Part shown: positions 16,289 through 26,733 of the stretch, one piece after another
Numbering within the stretch: the first letter of the stretch is position 1
Layout: each line of letters starts with the position of its first letter
Source: Psychrobium sp. MM17-31
Lineage (GTDB): Bacteria; Pseudomonadota; Gammaproteobacteria; Enterobacterales; Psychrobiaceae
Reading direction: 5' to 3'
Assembly: GCF_022347785.1 (NCBI RefSeq)
Contig: NZ_JAKRGA010000003.1
Location: forward strand, 186,001 to 250,000
DNA: 64,000 nt
Notes under the pieces: model-generated
What the model was told of the DNA's origin: nothing
The model's input: the letters and a program-made list of their open reading frames with translations, nothing else
Databases searched by the model: none
Program-made: the position numbers and the translations under genes

Positions 16289-19200
16289 ATGCGTTATAGC
16301 GAACTGTTTTGCCAAAGTAATTTTTCGTTTTTAACCGGTGCATCACAGCCGCAAGAGCTAGTGACGCAAGCCGCGTTTTACGGTTATGACGCCATTGCCA
16401 TTACCGATGAGTGTTCGGTAGCTGGTGTGGTGCGCGCCTATAGCGAAATTAAGGACAACAATCTCAACATCAAACTCATTGTTGGCGCGTTGTTTAAACT
16501 TGATGATCTTACCGTCGTCATCTTGTGTCCAAACCGTAAAGCCTATGGCGAACTGTGCCGTATTATTACTAACAGTCGCCGCCGCGCCATTAAAGGCCAC
16601 TATCAATTATCGACTTGGGATTTAATGTCGTTAAAGCAGGCGTTCGTGCTATTTATTCCTAGCGGAAAACCAAACAGTGACGAGCAATGGCTCATCTGGC
16701 TTAATAAATATCATCAAGGGCGTTTATATATCGGACTGCGCACCTATCTCACCATGGGGGAATCCCATTATCATCGTCACTGTCAGGGGCTGGCGAAAAC
16801 TCATCATCTCGATATTGTTGCCTGTGGCGGCGTGTTAATGCACAGTCGTCAGCGTCTTGCTCTGCAACACACGCTAACTGCCATCAAGCACGGCTGTAAT
16901 GTTAAAAGTCTAGGTGCATCGGCATTATCAAACAGTGAATATGCGCTGCGACCTGTCCATCAGCTAAGTAAACTATTTCGCGAAGAATATCTTATTAACG
17001 CTGCTATGCTCGCCAAGCGATGTCAGTTTGATTTATCACAGCTACGCTACGAATACCCCAGTGAAGTACTGCCACAGGAGCATACGCCAGACTCCTATTT
17101 GCGCTTGTTGGTAGAGCGCGGCATAAAAAGGCGTTTTCCAGAAGGAATTACCGACGAAACACGCGCCACTATCGAAAAAGAGCTGGCGCTTATTAGCGAA
17201 CAGTCTTATCAATATTTCTTTTTAACCGTGTACGACGTGGTGCAGTTTGCCAAAAACAAAGGCATTTTATATCAAGGGCGCGGCTCGGCGGCCAATTCCA
17301 TTGTTTGTTACTGCCTTGAGATCACCGCCGTCGATCCTCGGCAAATTTCGGTCTTATTCGAGCGCTTTATTTCGAAAGAGCGCAACGAGCCGCCAGATAT
17401 TGATGTCGATTTCGAGCATCAGCGCCGCGAAGAAGTTTTTCAGTACATTTATCAAAAATACGGTCGTAAACGGGCAGCACTCGCCGCAACGGTCATTACC
17501 TATCGTTTAAAAAGTGCGATCCGCGATGTCGGCAAAGCGTTAGGACTGTGTGAAACTCAGCTCGATTACTTTATAAAAAACATTAACAGGCGCGATAAAA
17601 GCGTACCTTGGTTTGAGCAGCTTAGTGAACATGGTTTGGATCTATCTAGCACCCTCGCCCAGCATTTTGTGAGTTTAGTGCACGAGATCTTAGGTTTTCC
17701 ACGCCACTTATCCCAGCACGTTGGTGGTTTTGTTATATCTTCAGGCCCGCTACACGAATTAGTGCCAGTTGAAAATGCGGCGATGGAAAATCGCACCGTC
17801 ATTCAATGGGACAAAGAAGATTTACAAACCCTTGGCCTGTTAAAAGTCGATGTGCTCGCCCTTGGTATGTTAAGTGCTGTGGCTAAAAGCTTTGCGTTGT
17901 TAAAGCAACATTATGATCACGACTACACCATTGCCGATATCACGCGCTTTGGCGACGATCCACAGGTCTATCACGCTATATCACAAGCTGATACCGTTGG
18001 TGTGTTTCAAATAGAATCACGGGCGCAAATGAGTATGCTACCGCGCTTAAAACCCCGTTGTTATTACGATTTAGTGATTCAAATTGCCATTGTTCGCCCT
18101 GGGCCTATTCAGGGAGATATGGTGCATCCTTATCTAAAGCGTCGCGATGGCATTGAAGCAATTAGTTACCCGTCTGCTGAAGTTAAAAGCGTGCTTAAGC
18201 GCACCTTAGGGGTGCCGATCTTTCAAGAGCAAGTGATAAAGCTGGCAATGGTAGCCGCTGGTTTTAGCGGCGGTGAAGCGGATCAACTGCGCCGCGCGAT
18301 GGCAAAATGGCAACGCAACGGCCTATTAACGCCCTTTAGAAACAAATTACTGAGCGGCATGACAGAACGCGGTTATAGCAAAGAATTTGCCGAGCGCATT
18401 TTTAAACAGATTTGTGGCTTTGGCGAATATGGTTTTCCAGAGTCTCATTCAGCGAGCTTTGCGGTGCTGGCTTATGTCTCAGCATGGCTCAAATATTATT
18501 ATCCCGAGGTGTTTTACTGCGCACTTCTTAACAGTCAGCCAATGGGGTTTTATTCGCCAGCGCAGCTCATTCAAGATGCTAAGCGTCACGACGTAACGGT
18601 GTTGGGACTTGATATTAACCAATGTCAGTATGATTACACACTAGAAAAACAAGCACAGAACCAAGCTAAACCTCATATCAAAGCGCTGCGTTTAGGCCTT
18701 AGGCAAATTAAAGGGCTGAGTGAAACTGCCGCCAATGCGATAATCGAGCACAGACCACAATCGGGATTTGCTAGCTTAAATGACATCAAAGCCTTGGGTT
18801 ATGAGCACGGCGTTATTACCCAGCGAGATCTCAATGCACTCGCTAGCAGCGGCGCGCTACATGCCTTTGGCGATAATAGATATGTGCTGCGTTGGTTAAT
18901 GATGGACGATCTTTACGATCTGCCGCTGTTTCGTCAGCTTGCCCCCAAAGTGACTGAGCCAAGTGTCAACAATGACTATATTAGCCAGCCCAGTGAGCGC
19001 GATAATTTATTAGAAGATTATCAGAGTATCGGCCTTAGCCTTGAGCATCACCCAATAGCGCTATTAGAGCGCCATAATCAGCTTAGTCGTTACACGCAAG
19101 TACAAAACCTACACACCATAGAGCATCAAAAACCTGTGACAGTTATTGGTGTGGTGACTGGGCGACAAGCGCCGGGAACTGCAGCTGGCGTGACCTTTAT

Positions 19201-19411
19201 TACGCTTGAAGATCACACCGGCTCAAGTAATGTGATTGTATGGCAAGCCACGGCAAGTGCGCAAAAACAAGCGTTTTTAACCTCGCGCATCTTAAAAGTG
19301 CAAGGTATTTTAGAGCGTGAAGGCGATGTGTGTCATATCATCGCTGGGAAACTCACTGATTTATCTCACCTGCTGGAGCAATTAAATCCTAAAGCACGCC
19401 ATTTTCACTAA
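16289..19411 (+). CDS. dnaE2: DnaE2 (ImuC), error-prone DNA polymerase III alpha
   Basis: About 1040 residues from the ATG at 16289 (TTGGAG six bases upstream; a TTG at 16277 is less likely). An N-terminal PHP domain comes first (YSELFCQSNFSFLTGAS, with His residues partly changed from replicative DnaE), then the palm with PPDIDVDFEHQRR near residue 369 carrying the catalytic Asp residues. GVFQIESRAQMSMLPRLKP and IVRPGPIQGDMVHPYL, a (HhH)2 region, and a C-terminal OB fold (VIGVVTGRQAPGTAAGVTF) follow. It is shorter than replicative DnaE (about 1160) and lacks the C-terminal tail that binds tau, as expected for DnaE2. It carries out mutagenic bypass with ImuB. It ends 10 bases from the convergent c-di-GMP gene. 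Confidence 0.95.
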   Translation: MRYSELFCQSNFSFLTGASQPQELVTQAAFYGYDAIAITDECSVAGVVRAYSEIKDNNLNIKLIVGALFKLDDLTVVILCPNRKAYGELCRIITNSRRRAIKGHYQLSTWDLMSLKQAFVLFIPSGKPNSDEQWLIWLNKYHQGRLYIGLRTYLTMGESHYHRHCQGLAKTHHLDIVACGGVLMHSRQRLALQHTLTAIKHGCNVKSLGASALSNSEYALRPVHQLSKLFREEYLINAAMLAKRCQFDLSQLRYEYPSEVLPQEHTPDSYLRLLVERGIKRRFPEGITDETRATIEKELALISEQSYQYFFLTVYDVVQFAKNKGILYQGRGSAANSIVCYCLEITAVDPRQISVLFERFISKERNEPPDIDVDFEHQRREEVFQYIYQKYGRKRAALAATVITYRLKSAIRDVGKALGLCETQLDYFIKNINRRDKSVPWFEQLSEHGLDLSSTLAQHFVSLVHEILGFPRHLSQHVGGFVISSGPLHELVPVENAAMENRTVIQWDKEDLQTLGLLKVDVLALGMLSAVAKSFALLKQHYDHDYTIADITRFGDDPQVYHAISQADTVGVFQIESRAQMSMLPRLKPRCYYDLVIQIAIVRPGPIQGDMVHPYLKRRDGIEAISYPSAEVKSVLKRTLGVPIFQEQVIKLAMVAAGFSGGEADQLRRAMAKWQRNGLLTPFRNKLLSGMTERGYSKEFAERIFKQICGFGEYGFPESHSASFAVLAYVSAWLKYYYPEVFYCALLNSQPMGFYSPAQLIQDAKRHDVTVLGLDINQCQYDYTLEKQAQNQAKPHIKALRLGLRQIKGLSETAANAIIEHRPQSGFASLNDIKALGYEHGVITQRDLNALASSGALHAFGDNRYVLRWLMMDDLYDLPLFRQLAPKVTEPSVNNDYISQPSERDNLLEDYQSIGLSLEHHPIALLERHNQLSRYTQVQNLHTIEHQKPVTVIGVVTGRQAPGTAAGVTFITLEDHTGSSNVIVWQATASAQKQAFLTSRILKVQGILEREGDVCHIIAGKLTDLSHLLEQLNPKARHFH

Positions 19412-19421
19412 ATTCATTTGT

Positions 19422-21911
19422 CTAATCTATGACGGCTTCAACTTCAGGGACATACTGCTGACATAGGTCATCAAACGCCAACGGCTTGCTAAAGTAATAG
19501 CCCTGAATAATGTCACAACCAAGCTCACGTAATTGCTCATACTGCTCTTTGGTTTCGACGCCTTCGGCAACCGTGCTCATATGCCCTGATTGCGCGATAA
19601 GAATAATCGAACGCACCAAGGATAAGCTTTGCTCAGACGATAAGCACTTCACAATGAACGAACGGTCAATTTTCAGTTCGTTAATCGATAACTGACTTAA
19701 ATAACTTAAGGATGAATAACCTGTACCAAAGTCATCGAGTGATACATCAAATCCATGATCGCGCAGATCTTCAATCACCGCGCGTGAGCGCCCCATTTCA
19801 GAAATTAGCACATTCTCAGTGATTTCAATCGTCACATAGGCATTTGATAATTTGTTGCGCTGGGTTACGCGGCACACCTTACGCACGAAATCTTCTTTGA
19901 CCAATTGAGCCGGTGATACATTAATCGATACTGTAATCGGGCTGGCGTTATTGCGATTATAGTTAGCAATATCGCCACAGGCTTGCTCGATAACAAAGTC
20001 CCCTATTTCGTCGATCAGCCCGATATTTTCAGCCACTGCAATAAATTCGTCTGGCGGCACAAATCCAAGTTCATCATTGTTCCAACGAATTAAGGCTTCG
20101 ACCCCCATGATCTGACCGCTAGCGGCACAAATTTGCGGCTGATAAACCACAAACAATTCATTTTTGGCAAGCGCAGTGCGTAGTTGTGTTTCAATAACCA
20201 AGGCACGCTCTAATTCTTGATGTAACGCTTGCTCATAAAACAAGTATTGGCCTTTTTGCTGTGCTTTAGATTTGTATAGCACTAAATCGGCTTTGCGAAT
20301 GAGCTCACTGGCGCTACTAGCATCGTTGGGATACATCGCAATACCAATACTGCCATTAACGTGTAATTGATTAGTACACACCTCGACTTGGCGGGCAAAT
20401 ACTTGTTGGATGGCCAACACTTTCTCTTTCGCATGCTCAATGTCATAGAGCATCGGAAAACTGAAAATAAATTCATCACCGCCAAAACGAAATACATTGT
20501 CTTTCGGCCCTAATAGATTACTAAAGGACTCGCCAAGAATGGTAAGTAAACTATCGCCAGTAGCATGGCCGTAATGATCGTTAATTTTTTTGAAATCATC
20601 TAAATCAAAGAACATTACCGCCAGCTGAGTGTTTGAATCTCGACACAGCTCAATATCTCGCTCAATGGAAGATTCTAATTCGCGACGGTTTGGCAGTTTA
20701 GTCAGCGGATCGTGATTCGCTAAAAAATTTAACTGCTCTTTATTTTCATTAAGCTGTGACAAATTGAGAAGTATTTTCGATTCGTAGCGCTTGAAGCGTT
20801 TAGCGGTGTTGCGAGAAATAACAAAACACACAGCAACCAATAGCAAACTCAGTAACGTACTTAGCAATAATAATTTAACCAATGTCTCTTGGTTCTGTGC
20901 TTCAAGCTCTGCTTTATGATCTAAAAAATATTGATTCACTTCGTTAAGATCGATTTCGCCAACTAAGGTCCAATGCCAGTCCGGATTGTGCCGCGCGTAG
21001 ATAATATTTCCCGTTAAAAGCCCATTCGCATCGGTAAAGGTATTAGTCGATTCTAAAAACTGACCGTCTGTCGCCAGTGTATGGCGCTGTTTTGCGTGAA
21101 ATATTGGCGCATTCGATTGCTCACCAAGCACAGTAGGATCATCATGAGCAATATAATTGAGCTCCTCGTCGACGATGTAATAATCAAAGCCTAAATCGGC
21201 GCGGCTGAGCTGCAAACGCGCTAACATCAATTTTTGTAAGTGCGCTTCAAAATCAACGAGGTATTCACCAGTGCCTAAATACCAATTAAGTGGTTCAAAC
21301 AACTTAATAAAACCCACTTTAAAGTAGGGCTTGCCGTCAGAATCGGGTTTTTGGAACCAATAGTGATAAAAAGTTTCGTCGCGCTCTTTCATTAACGCGA
21401 TCATCTCTTTAACAATTTTAGTTCCCTTGATATCAACCATGGTTGTAATTGATGTACCTTCTAGGCTTGGCTGAATTGGCAATAATTCACTAACGCCATC
21501 GAGAGATGTCGCGAAAAAATAACCTCGCCCCTCTAAAAATCTTACATTACGCAAAGCATCTTTCACTCGTTTACCGATCTCAGCCTTCGGCAAATCTTGA
21601 TTACTGCGATAAATTCCGGAAGCAATGGCATGAGCCTCATGAACCCGCTCACGAATACCATTTTGAAGTTGCTCAGTCGCCGTGTTTTTCTCAAATGAAA
21701 TGTGTGACGATAACGCGTCGATTTGGTTTTTCAGCACCAAGCGCTGTTGGCTAATGGCATTGTGAGAGAGTGTCGCAATTTCGCGTTCAAGTGACGCCGT
21801 ATTCTCTTTGATAAGCAAGGTACTCATCACCGCCGAGAAACACAAAACAACCGTAATAGGCCCATACTTGATGAGCTTTAAAATATTTTTATTCGAGCGC
21901 GCATTAATCAC
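19422..21911 (-). CDS. Cache-GGDEF-EAL cyclic-di-GMP enzyme
   Basis: 829 residues. Two transmembrane helices (about 14-32 and 345-367) flank a periplasmic Cache-type sensor with GRGYFFATSLDG and FKVGFIKLFEPLNWYLGTGEY. Then comes GGDEF (site FRFGGDEFIF near residue 477) and EAL (near 605) with EALIRW, SINVSPAQL, EITENVLI, LDDFGTGYSSLSYL, LKIDRSFI, AEGVETKEQ and QGYYFSKPL. Both active sites look intact. The inhibitory I-site position reads GPKD in place of RxxD, so product feedback on the cyclase is probably lost. Either activity could dominate. It starts 1 base after the stop of the upstream MFS gene, so the two are cotranscribed. The 3' end is 10 bases from dnaE2. Confidence 0.93.
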   Translation of the reverse strand: MINARSNKNILKLIKYGPITVVLCFSAVMSTLLIKENTASLEREIATLSHNAISQQRLVLKNQIDALSSHISFEKNTATEQLQNGIRERVHEAHAIASGIYRSNQDLPKAEIGKRVKDALRNVRFLEGRGYFFATSLDGVSELLPIQPSLEGTSITTMVDIKGTKIVKEMIALMKERDETFYHYWFQKPDSDGKPYFKVGFIKLFEPLNWYLGTGEYLVDFEAHLQKLMLARLQLSRADLGFDYYIVDEELNYIAHDDPTVLGEQSNAPIFHAKQRHTLATDGQFLESTNTFTDANGLLTGNIIYARHNPDWHWTLVGEIDLNEVNQYFLDHKAELEAQNQETLVKLLLLSTLLSLLLVAVCFVISRNTAKRFKRYESKILLNLSQLNENKEQLNFLANHDPLTKLPNRRELESSIERDIELCRDSNTQLAVMFFDLDDFKKINDHYGHATGDSLLTILGESFSNLLGPKDNVFRFGGDEFIFSFPMLYDIEHAKEKVLAIQQVFARQVEVCTNQLHVNGSIGIAMYPNDASSASELIRKADLVLYKSKAQQKGQYLFYEQALHQELERALVIETQLRTALAKNELFVVYQPQICAASGQIMGVEALIRWNNDELGFVPPDEFIAVAENIGLIDEIGDFVIEQACGDIANYNRNNASPITVSINVSPAQLVKEDFVRKVCRVTQRNKLSNAYVTIEITENVLISEMGRSRAVIEDLRDHGFDVSLDDFGTGYSSLSYLSQLSINELKIDRSFIVKCLSSEQSLSLVRSIILIAQSGHMSTVAEGVETKEQYEQLRELGCDIIQGYYFSKPLAFDDLCQQYVPEVEAVID

Positions 21912-21912
21912 G

Positions 21913-23169
21913 TTAACTGCCTAACTTACTAACGATTGAAGCATTCTTGTTAGCAAATATCACAATAGCTAACATCGCTAAAACAAAAGGTAACCCAACT
22001 AACACCAAGGCTATCCAACCAAAATTAAACAAAACAACTCCCGCCAGTAATGACACCAAAGCTTGCGTTGCGAAAATACTGAAATCATTAACAGCTTGCG
22101 CGCCTAAGCGCTCGTGAGATTGATATGACTTTGGTAACAGTAACGTGCCACTTGAGAATAGGAAATTCCAACCAACACCCAATAGCACCATTACCCACCA
22201 ATAATGCATGACGCTGTGACCTAATAAGGCGAACAATACAACGGCTAAATAGCACAATACACCAATAAGCATCACGTTTAACAAACCGAGTTTTCGAACA
22301 ATCCAAGCCGAGAATAACGACGGTAAATACATCGCGATAATATGGCTTTGTACCACCCATTTAGTTTGCTCAAGCGAATGGCCGTCAATCACGTGCATGC
22401 TAAGTGGCGTTGCAGTCATGACATAACTCATTACGCCATAGCCGATACCAGCACTGGCTAATGCAACTAAAAATATCGGCTGTTTACAAATTTCAAGTAA
22501 AGATCGAGATTCGCCACTTGCTGTTTCCGTTTTTGCTTGCGTCGGTGTTAATTGAGAAATTGCCAGCATGCTGAGCACCATAATGACTGCAAGTCCGACG
22601 AAAGAGCCAACAAAACCGTGCGGTGATGCTATCCAATCTTTACCAGCCACCGCTAATTCTGGCCCTAACATCGCTGCGAAAATACCACCCACCATCAAGA
22701 TTGACAGCGCCTTAGCGCTATCATCACTCTCAACACTTTCTAGTGCACAAAAACGCATTTGCGCGACAAATGACATACTAAAGCCCAGTAGGATACTGCC
22801 CGCAACCAGCAACCAAAATGATGAATTCATAGCGGCGAACGCCGACACTAATGCGCCAAACACAGCAATGGATAAACCAACCAATAGGCTGAAACGACGT
22901 CCAATACGATTAGTTAGTCTATTTGCAGGAATCACGGCGATCGCCACGCCAATAATAAGCGTAGATATGGGGAGGGTCGCTATTTCAGGATCTGGCGCGA
23001 GATGTTGGCCTAAAATACCACTCACTAGAACCATTAAAGAAGTCGCACACATCGCTAACGGCTGTGCAAAAAACAACAACCAGATGTTATTTGGGAGTTT
23101 AAAATACCATCGACCCACCAGAGCACTAACGCCCAAAGCCAATAACGTAAACAACAAAGTGTAAGACAT
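21913..23169 (-). CDS. MFS transporter, 12 transmembrane segments
   Basis: 418 residues with about twelve hydrophobic spans. The N-half has the MFS loop signature region RLTNRIGRRFSLLVGL (loop 2-3 motif with G and R positions), and the C-half has IVRKLGLLNVMLIG. A larger cytoplasmic loop (QLTPTQAKTETASGESRSLL) splits the halves. The substrate cannot be read. In the same transcription unit as the Cache-GGDEF-EAL gene that follows with a 1-base gap, it may import or export the ligand sensed by the Cache domain, but that is only inference. The ATG at 23169 is in an A+T-rich promoter region. Confidence 0.88.
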   Translation of the reverse strand: MSYTLLFTLLALGVSALVGRWYFKLPNNIWLLFFAQPLAMCATSLMVLVSGILGQHLAPDPEIATLPISTLIIGVAIAVIPANRLTNRIGRRFSLLVGLSIAVFGALVSAFAAMNSSFWLLVAGSILLGFSMSFVAQMRFCALESVESDDSAKALSILMVGGIFAAMLGPELAVAGKDWIASPHGFVGSFVGLAVIMVLSMLAISQLTPTQAKTETASGESRSLLEICKQPIFLVALASAGIGYGVMSYVMTATPLSMHVIDGHSLEQTKWVVQSHIIAMYLPSLFSAWIVRKLGLLNVMLIGVLCYLAVVLFALLGHSVMHYWWVMVLLGVGWNFLFSSGTLLLPKSYQSHERLGAQAVNDFSIFATQALVSLLAGVVLFNFGWIALVLVGLPFVLAMLAIVIFANKNASIVSKLGS

Positions 23170-23256
23170 TAAGCCCTTAACCTTACGTAAAATAATACTA
23201 TATAACTACTTTTAAGCTATAACATATACAAAAGAATGATAGTAAAGCACAGATTT

Positions 23257-26200
23257 CTAGCTTTTTAAATAGCTTAATCTTGCACCTGATTCATCTTTGA
23301 ATTGGCTAATAAATGATTCCATTAGGTTTTGAATTTCGATGACGTCAAAACATTCAACGGCAATCAATAGTTGCTGACAAAACGAAATCAGCTCGGGACA
23401 CTGCAACTGCTGGGCGCTGTGCGTAAGGTCATCAGCAAAGTTTTTGATTTCGTCTAAACTGTTTCTTTCTAATACCTTTTTCGCTCGAAGTTCATAGTTA
23501 TAGGTAAGCGCCGACACTATTTCATAACTCAATATTAGTGAATTTGATTCTACGGCATTATCATTAAATTGCACCACACTGAACGCTAAGTGCTTTTTAA
23601 GCTCATCAATCAGATCGCTCTGTAATATTGGCTTAGACAAATAGCCGACAAAGTCATTGTAATCAATCTGCTCACTGCTTGACGAAGCTGACACTGCAAC
23701 TATAGGCAATTTGGGCCGACGTTGTTTGATCACGCTCGCCGCTTCATGTCCACTCAGCCCAGCCATTTTTAAGTCCAGTAGTACTAAATCGAAATCGCTG
23801 TCGGATGTTGCATCGATTGCAGCTTGGCCATCACTCACACTCTCTACCACTAGACCAAGCATCGTCAGCCATTGCTTGAGCAATGCCCTATTATCTTCAA
23901 CGTCATCGACCACCAAAATACGTTGCGCCATGAATTGTATTGTGTCACTTCCCGACAGTCTTTTCTTAGTAACTTCATCTGTAACTAGAGCGATATTTGG
24001 TAGTGTAAAAGCAAATGTAGAGCCGCGGTTAAGCTCGCTGGTCACTGTGAGCTCGCCCCCCATCAATTCGATCAAGCGTTTACTAATCGCCAGTCCCAGG
24101 CCAGTCCCTCCCGCATGTACATTTTTATGCTCATTCGCTTGAGTGAAACTGTCAAAAATAGTTTTTTGAGCTTGAGGGCTAATTCCTACGCCAGTGTCGG
24201 ACACCGCGACCTTTAAAACCGCCAAATCATCGTTACATAGAGTTAGCTCAACATTGAGCTCAATTTTACCACGTTGGGTAAATTTAACGGCGTTACCCAC
24301 TAGATTAAATAACACCTGACGCAATCGAGCTTCATCGAGCTTTAGGTTAGGCATATAAGGGTCGATGTTCATGTGCAATTCGATAGATTTTTCGTTGGTA
24401 TCGATTTCAAAGATCTGAATCACTTCTCGTAGCAATGACGATAAGTTAGTGGTTTTGAGTTGCAACTGAAGTTTGCCAGCTTCGACTTTAGACAAATCAA
24501 GAATGTCATTGATCAATACCAACAGTGAGTTTCCTGCGCTGCGAATGGTTTTTAAATAAGATTGCGCTTTAGGCTCTTCAACACTGGCACTAAGCAGTTG
24601 ACTAAAACCAATAATCGCATTCATTGGTGTGCGAATTTCATGACTCATGTTGGCTAAAAACGATGACTTTGCATTATTTGCTTCAATTGCTGAGTTTCGC
24701 GCATCAATAATCATCTTTTCCATGGTGACACGGCTCGTGATATCGACAACCAAGGTTAACAATGCAGGTTTGTTGTTCACACTGATTGGCAGCATAGATA
24801 ACATCATCGCATGAACTTGATTCTGCCATTTAAATTCGATGGTTAATTGCTCAATGCCATCTTCTTCGATCATATTACTGAAAAACGTAAAGTTTCTTGG
24901 TTCATTGAGCAGGTTAACGAATGGTTGACCGATTAATTGCTGGGCACTGCACTGATAATCTTCGAGTACTTGTTTGTTAACGTCTTCAATTATGCCGTCC
25001 AAATTCACCACCATCACCTGACTTGGCAGTGACTCTAACAACAACTTGTAGTGGGCTTGCGCTTCTTGCCGAGCCTGAGTTTCTCGGAATAATTTTTGAT
25101 ACCAAGAAACGATTAAAATCAACAGCACGACCGCAATCAGAAATACTATCAATACTAAGGTGTAATCGACGCGAGAAACAAATTTTTCATCGCCCCACCG
25201 TTGAACGATCGCCTGCTTCTCATTCTGGGAGACAGACAATAATGCTTTGTTGAGAATTGACACCAATAATTGATTATCTTTATGTGTTCCAAAAGATAAC
25301 TCTGTTTTAAAAGGCGTTTGTCCAACAATACGCAGATTATTCATGCCTTGCGATGCCATGTGATAGCTCGCTTGCGCTAACGTGGCAAACAATACATCGA
25401 CTTTGCCTGTTGCTACCGCGTTCAAACCAACATCGATATCGCCGTAACGGAAAAACACTTTGTTGGGAAAACTCTGCTCTACCTGCTTGGTGTAGCCATA
25501 ATTTTCAATTAGTCCCAATTCTAGTGGCGCTACATCGCGATAATCGCCGACAAACTGCTGCTTATCTCGCATAATTAACACAATAGGACTCGACAAATAT
25601 GCATTGGTATATAACGTATTATCACCGATATCTGACTGATAAGTCTCGGAGATAACATCAACTTGGTTACTCTCAAATAGCTTTACCGAATCTATCCAAC
25701 TCGGACCAATTTCTCGCTTAAATACAATGCCAAGCCGCTCTTCAAAAAGATCGAGCATGTCTGGCACTATTCCAACGTAATTGCCCTGCTCATCGAGTCC
25801 TTCATAAGGTAACCAATTGGGATCTCCCGTCATGGTAATGACAGGCTTACTCAACAAATAAGCTTTTTCTTGATCGGTAAATTCAATATTAGCTCGCTCA
25901 AACCGCTCAAATAATGCAGTCCGTGCTAAGCCCATATGAAGCCTGCTGAGATTTTCTTTCTCTTCAAGCGTGATACTTTGCAACGCGACTTCAATAATTT
26001 CAGCCAAAATAGGCTTTGAATGACGGCTAAGTAAATGAATACCAGTGCGACCTGTGTGCCGCATCGACTGTTTAGGAACAATGTCGTTTATATTATTCTG
26101 AGTCAGAATATAAGATACGGTTTGGTAATTGTTGAAAAGCAAATCTGCTTTGCCTTCAATCACCGCGTCAATAGCATCGTATAAAGTATCAACGACCAAT

Positions 26201-26733
26201 AACTGAAGATGGGGAAAGTTATCTCGTATAAAATGGCTCGTTGCATACTCTCTTGGTATAGCGATACGTTTATCGGTTAACTCACTAAATGGCGTATCGG
26301 CATAACGCTGATGGGCAAAAAAGTAATCCAACACCTGCAAATAGGCGCTGGAGTAATGTCCTATAGCTTCGCGCTCTTGCAAATATTTTACACCGATCAA
26401 TAAATCGAGCTGCTGCGCTTTAAAAGACGCTAAATTATCAGACCACTTAGCCGATTTGATTTCAAAATTTAAGCCTGTTCGCGCAGATATTAAATTAAGA
26501 ATATCGATATCTATGCCACGTGGGTTTCCTAGCACATCTTGATATTCAAACGGCGGCCAATCACTACTGACACCGACATATATCAGCGGATTTTCAGCAA
26601 CCCAAACCTGTTGTTCTTTCGTCAAATTGATTTTGGAAACTTGCTCAGCGTTTACCGAACACAGCATTAATAAACACAAAAGACCTAATAAAAAGCTGAT
26701 AGCTCGCTTATAAAATGGCACTTTGCTCATCAT
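23257..26733 (-). CDS. Hybrid sensor kinase with two periplasmic binding domains (BvgS/EvgS type)
   Basis: 1158 residues: signal peptide (1-29, cleavage near VNAEQ), two SBP_bac_3 Venus-flytrap domains (about 45-275, 295-520), one transmembrane helix (about 527-545), a PAS domain (about 565-680), HisKA with His near 697 (ANMSHEIRTPMNAIIGF), HATPase (FNLVGNAVKFTQ, GGTGLGLAIS), and a receiver with Asp near 985 (LLDLKMAGLSG). The 100-residue tail resembles an Hpt domain (FADDLTHSAQQLQCPELISF), but the position of the phospho-His aligns with Asp, so that module looks inactive. The gene overlaps the last 26 bases of the upstream HD-GYP response regulator (26708-27775), strongly suggesting partnership. 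The ligand is unknown; related kinases sense small amino acids or organic acids. The ATG at 26733 was chosen because it leads straight into the signal peptide. Confidence 0.93.
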   Translation of the reverse strand: MMSKVPFYKRAISFLLGLLCLLMLCSVNAEQVSKINLTKEQQVWVAENPLIYVGVSSDWPPFEYQDVLGNPRGIDIDILNLISARTGLNFEIKSAKWSDNLASFKAQQLDLLIGVKYLQEREAIGHYSSAYLQVLDYFFAHQRYADTPFSELTDKRIAIPREYATSHFIRDNFPHLQLLVVDTLYDAIDAVIEGKADLLFNNYQTVSYILTQNNINDIVPKQSMRHTGRTGIHLLSRHSKPILAEIIEVALQSITLEEKENLSRLHMGLARTALFERFERANIEFTDQEKAYLLSKPVITMTGDPNWLPYEGLDEQGNYVGIVPDMLDLFEERLGIVFKREIGPSWIDSVKLFESNQVDVISETYQSDIGDNTLYTNAYLSSPIVLIMRDKQQFVGDYRDVAPLELGLIENYGYTKQVEQSFPNKVFFRYGDIDVGLNAVATGKVDVLFATLAQASYHMASQGMNNLRIVGQTPFKTELSFGTHKDNQLLVSILNKALLSVSQNEKQAIVQRWGDEKFVSRVDYTLVLIVFLIAVVLLILIVSWYQKLFRETQARQEAQAHYKLLLESLPSQVMVVNLDGIIEDVNKQVLEDYQCSAQQLIGQPFVNLLNEPRNFTFFSNMIEEDGIEQLTIEFKWQNQVHAMMLSMLPISVNNKPALLTLVVDITSRVTMEKMIIDARNSAIEANNAKSSFLANMSHEIRTPMNAIIGFSQLLSASVEEPKAQSYLKTIRSAGNSLLVLINDILDLSKVEAGKLQLQLKTTNLSSLLREVIQIFEIDTNEKSIELHMNIDPYMPNLKLDEARLRQVLFNLVGNAVKFTQRGKIELNVELTLCNDDLAVLKVAVSDTGVGISPQAQKTIFDSFTQANEHKNVHAGGTGLGLAISKRLIELMGGELTVTSELNRGSTFAFTLPNIALVTDEVTKKRLSGSDTIQFMAQRILVVDDVEDNRALLKQWLTMLGLVVESVSDGQAAIDATSDSDFDLVLLDLKMAGLSGHEAASVIKQRRPKLPIVAVSASSSSEQIDYNDFVGYLSKPILQSDLIDELKKHLAFSVVQFNDNAVESNSLILSYEIVSALTYNYELRAKKVLERNSLDEIKNFADDLTHSAQQLQCPELISFCQQLLIAVECFDVIEIQNLMESFISQFKDESGARLSYLKS

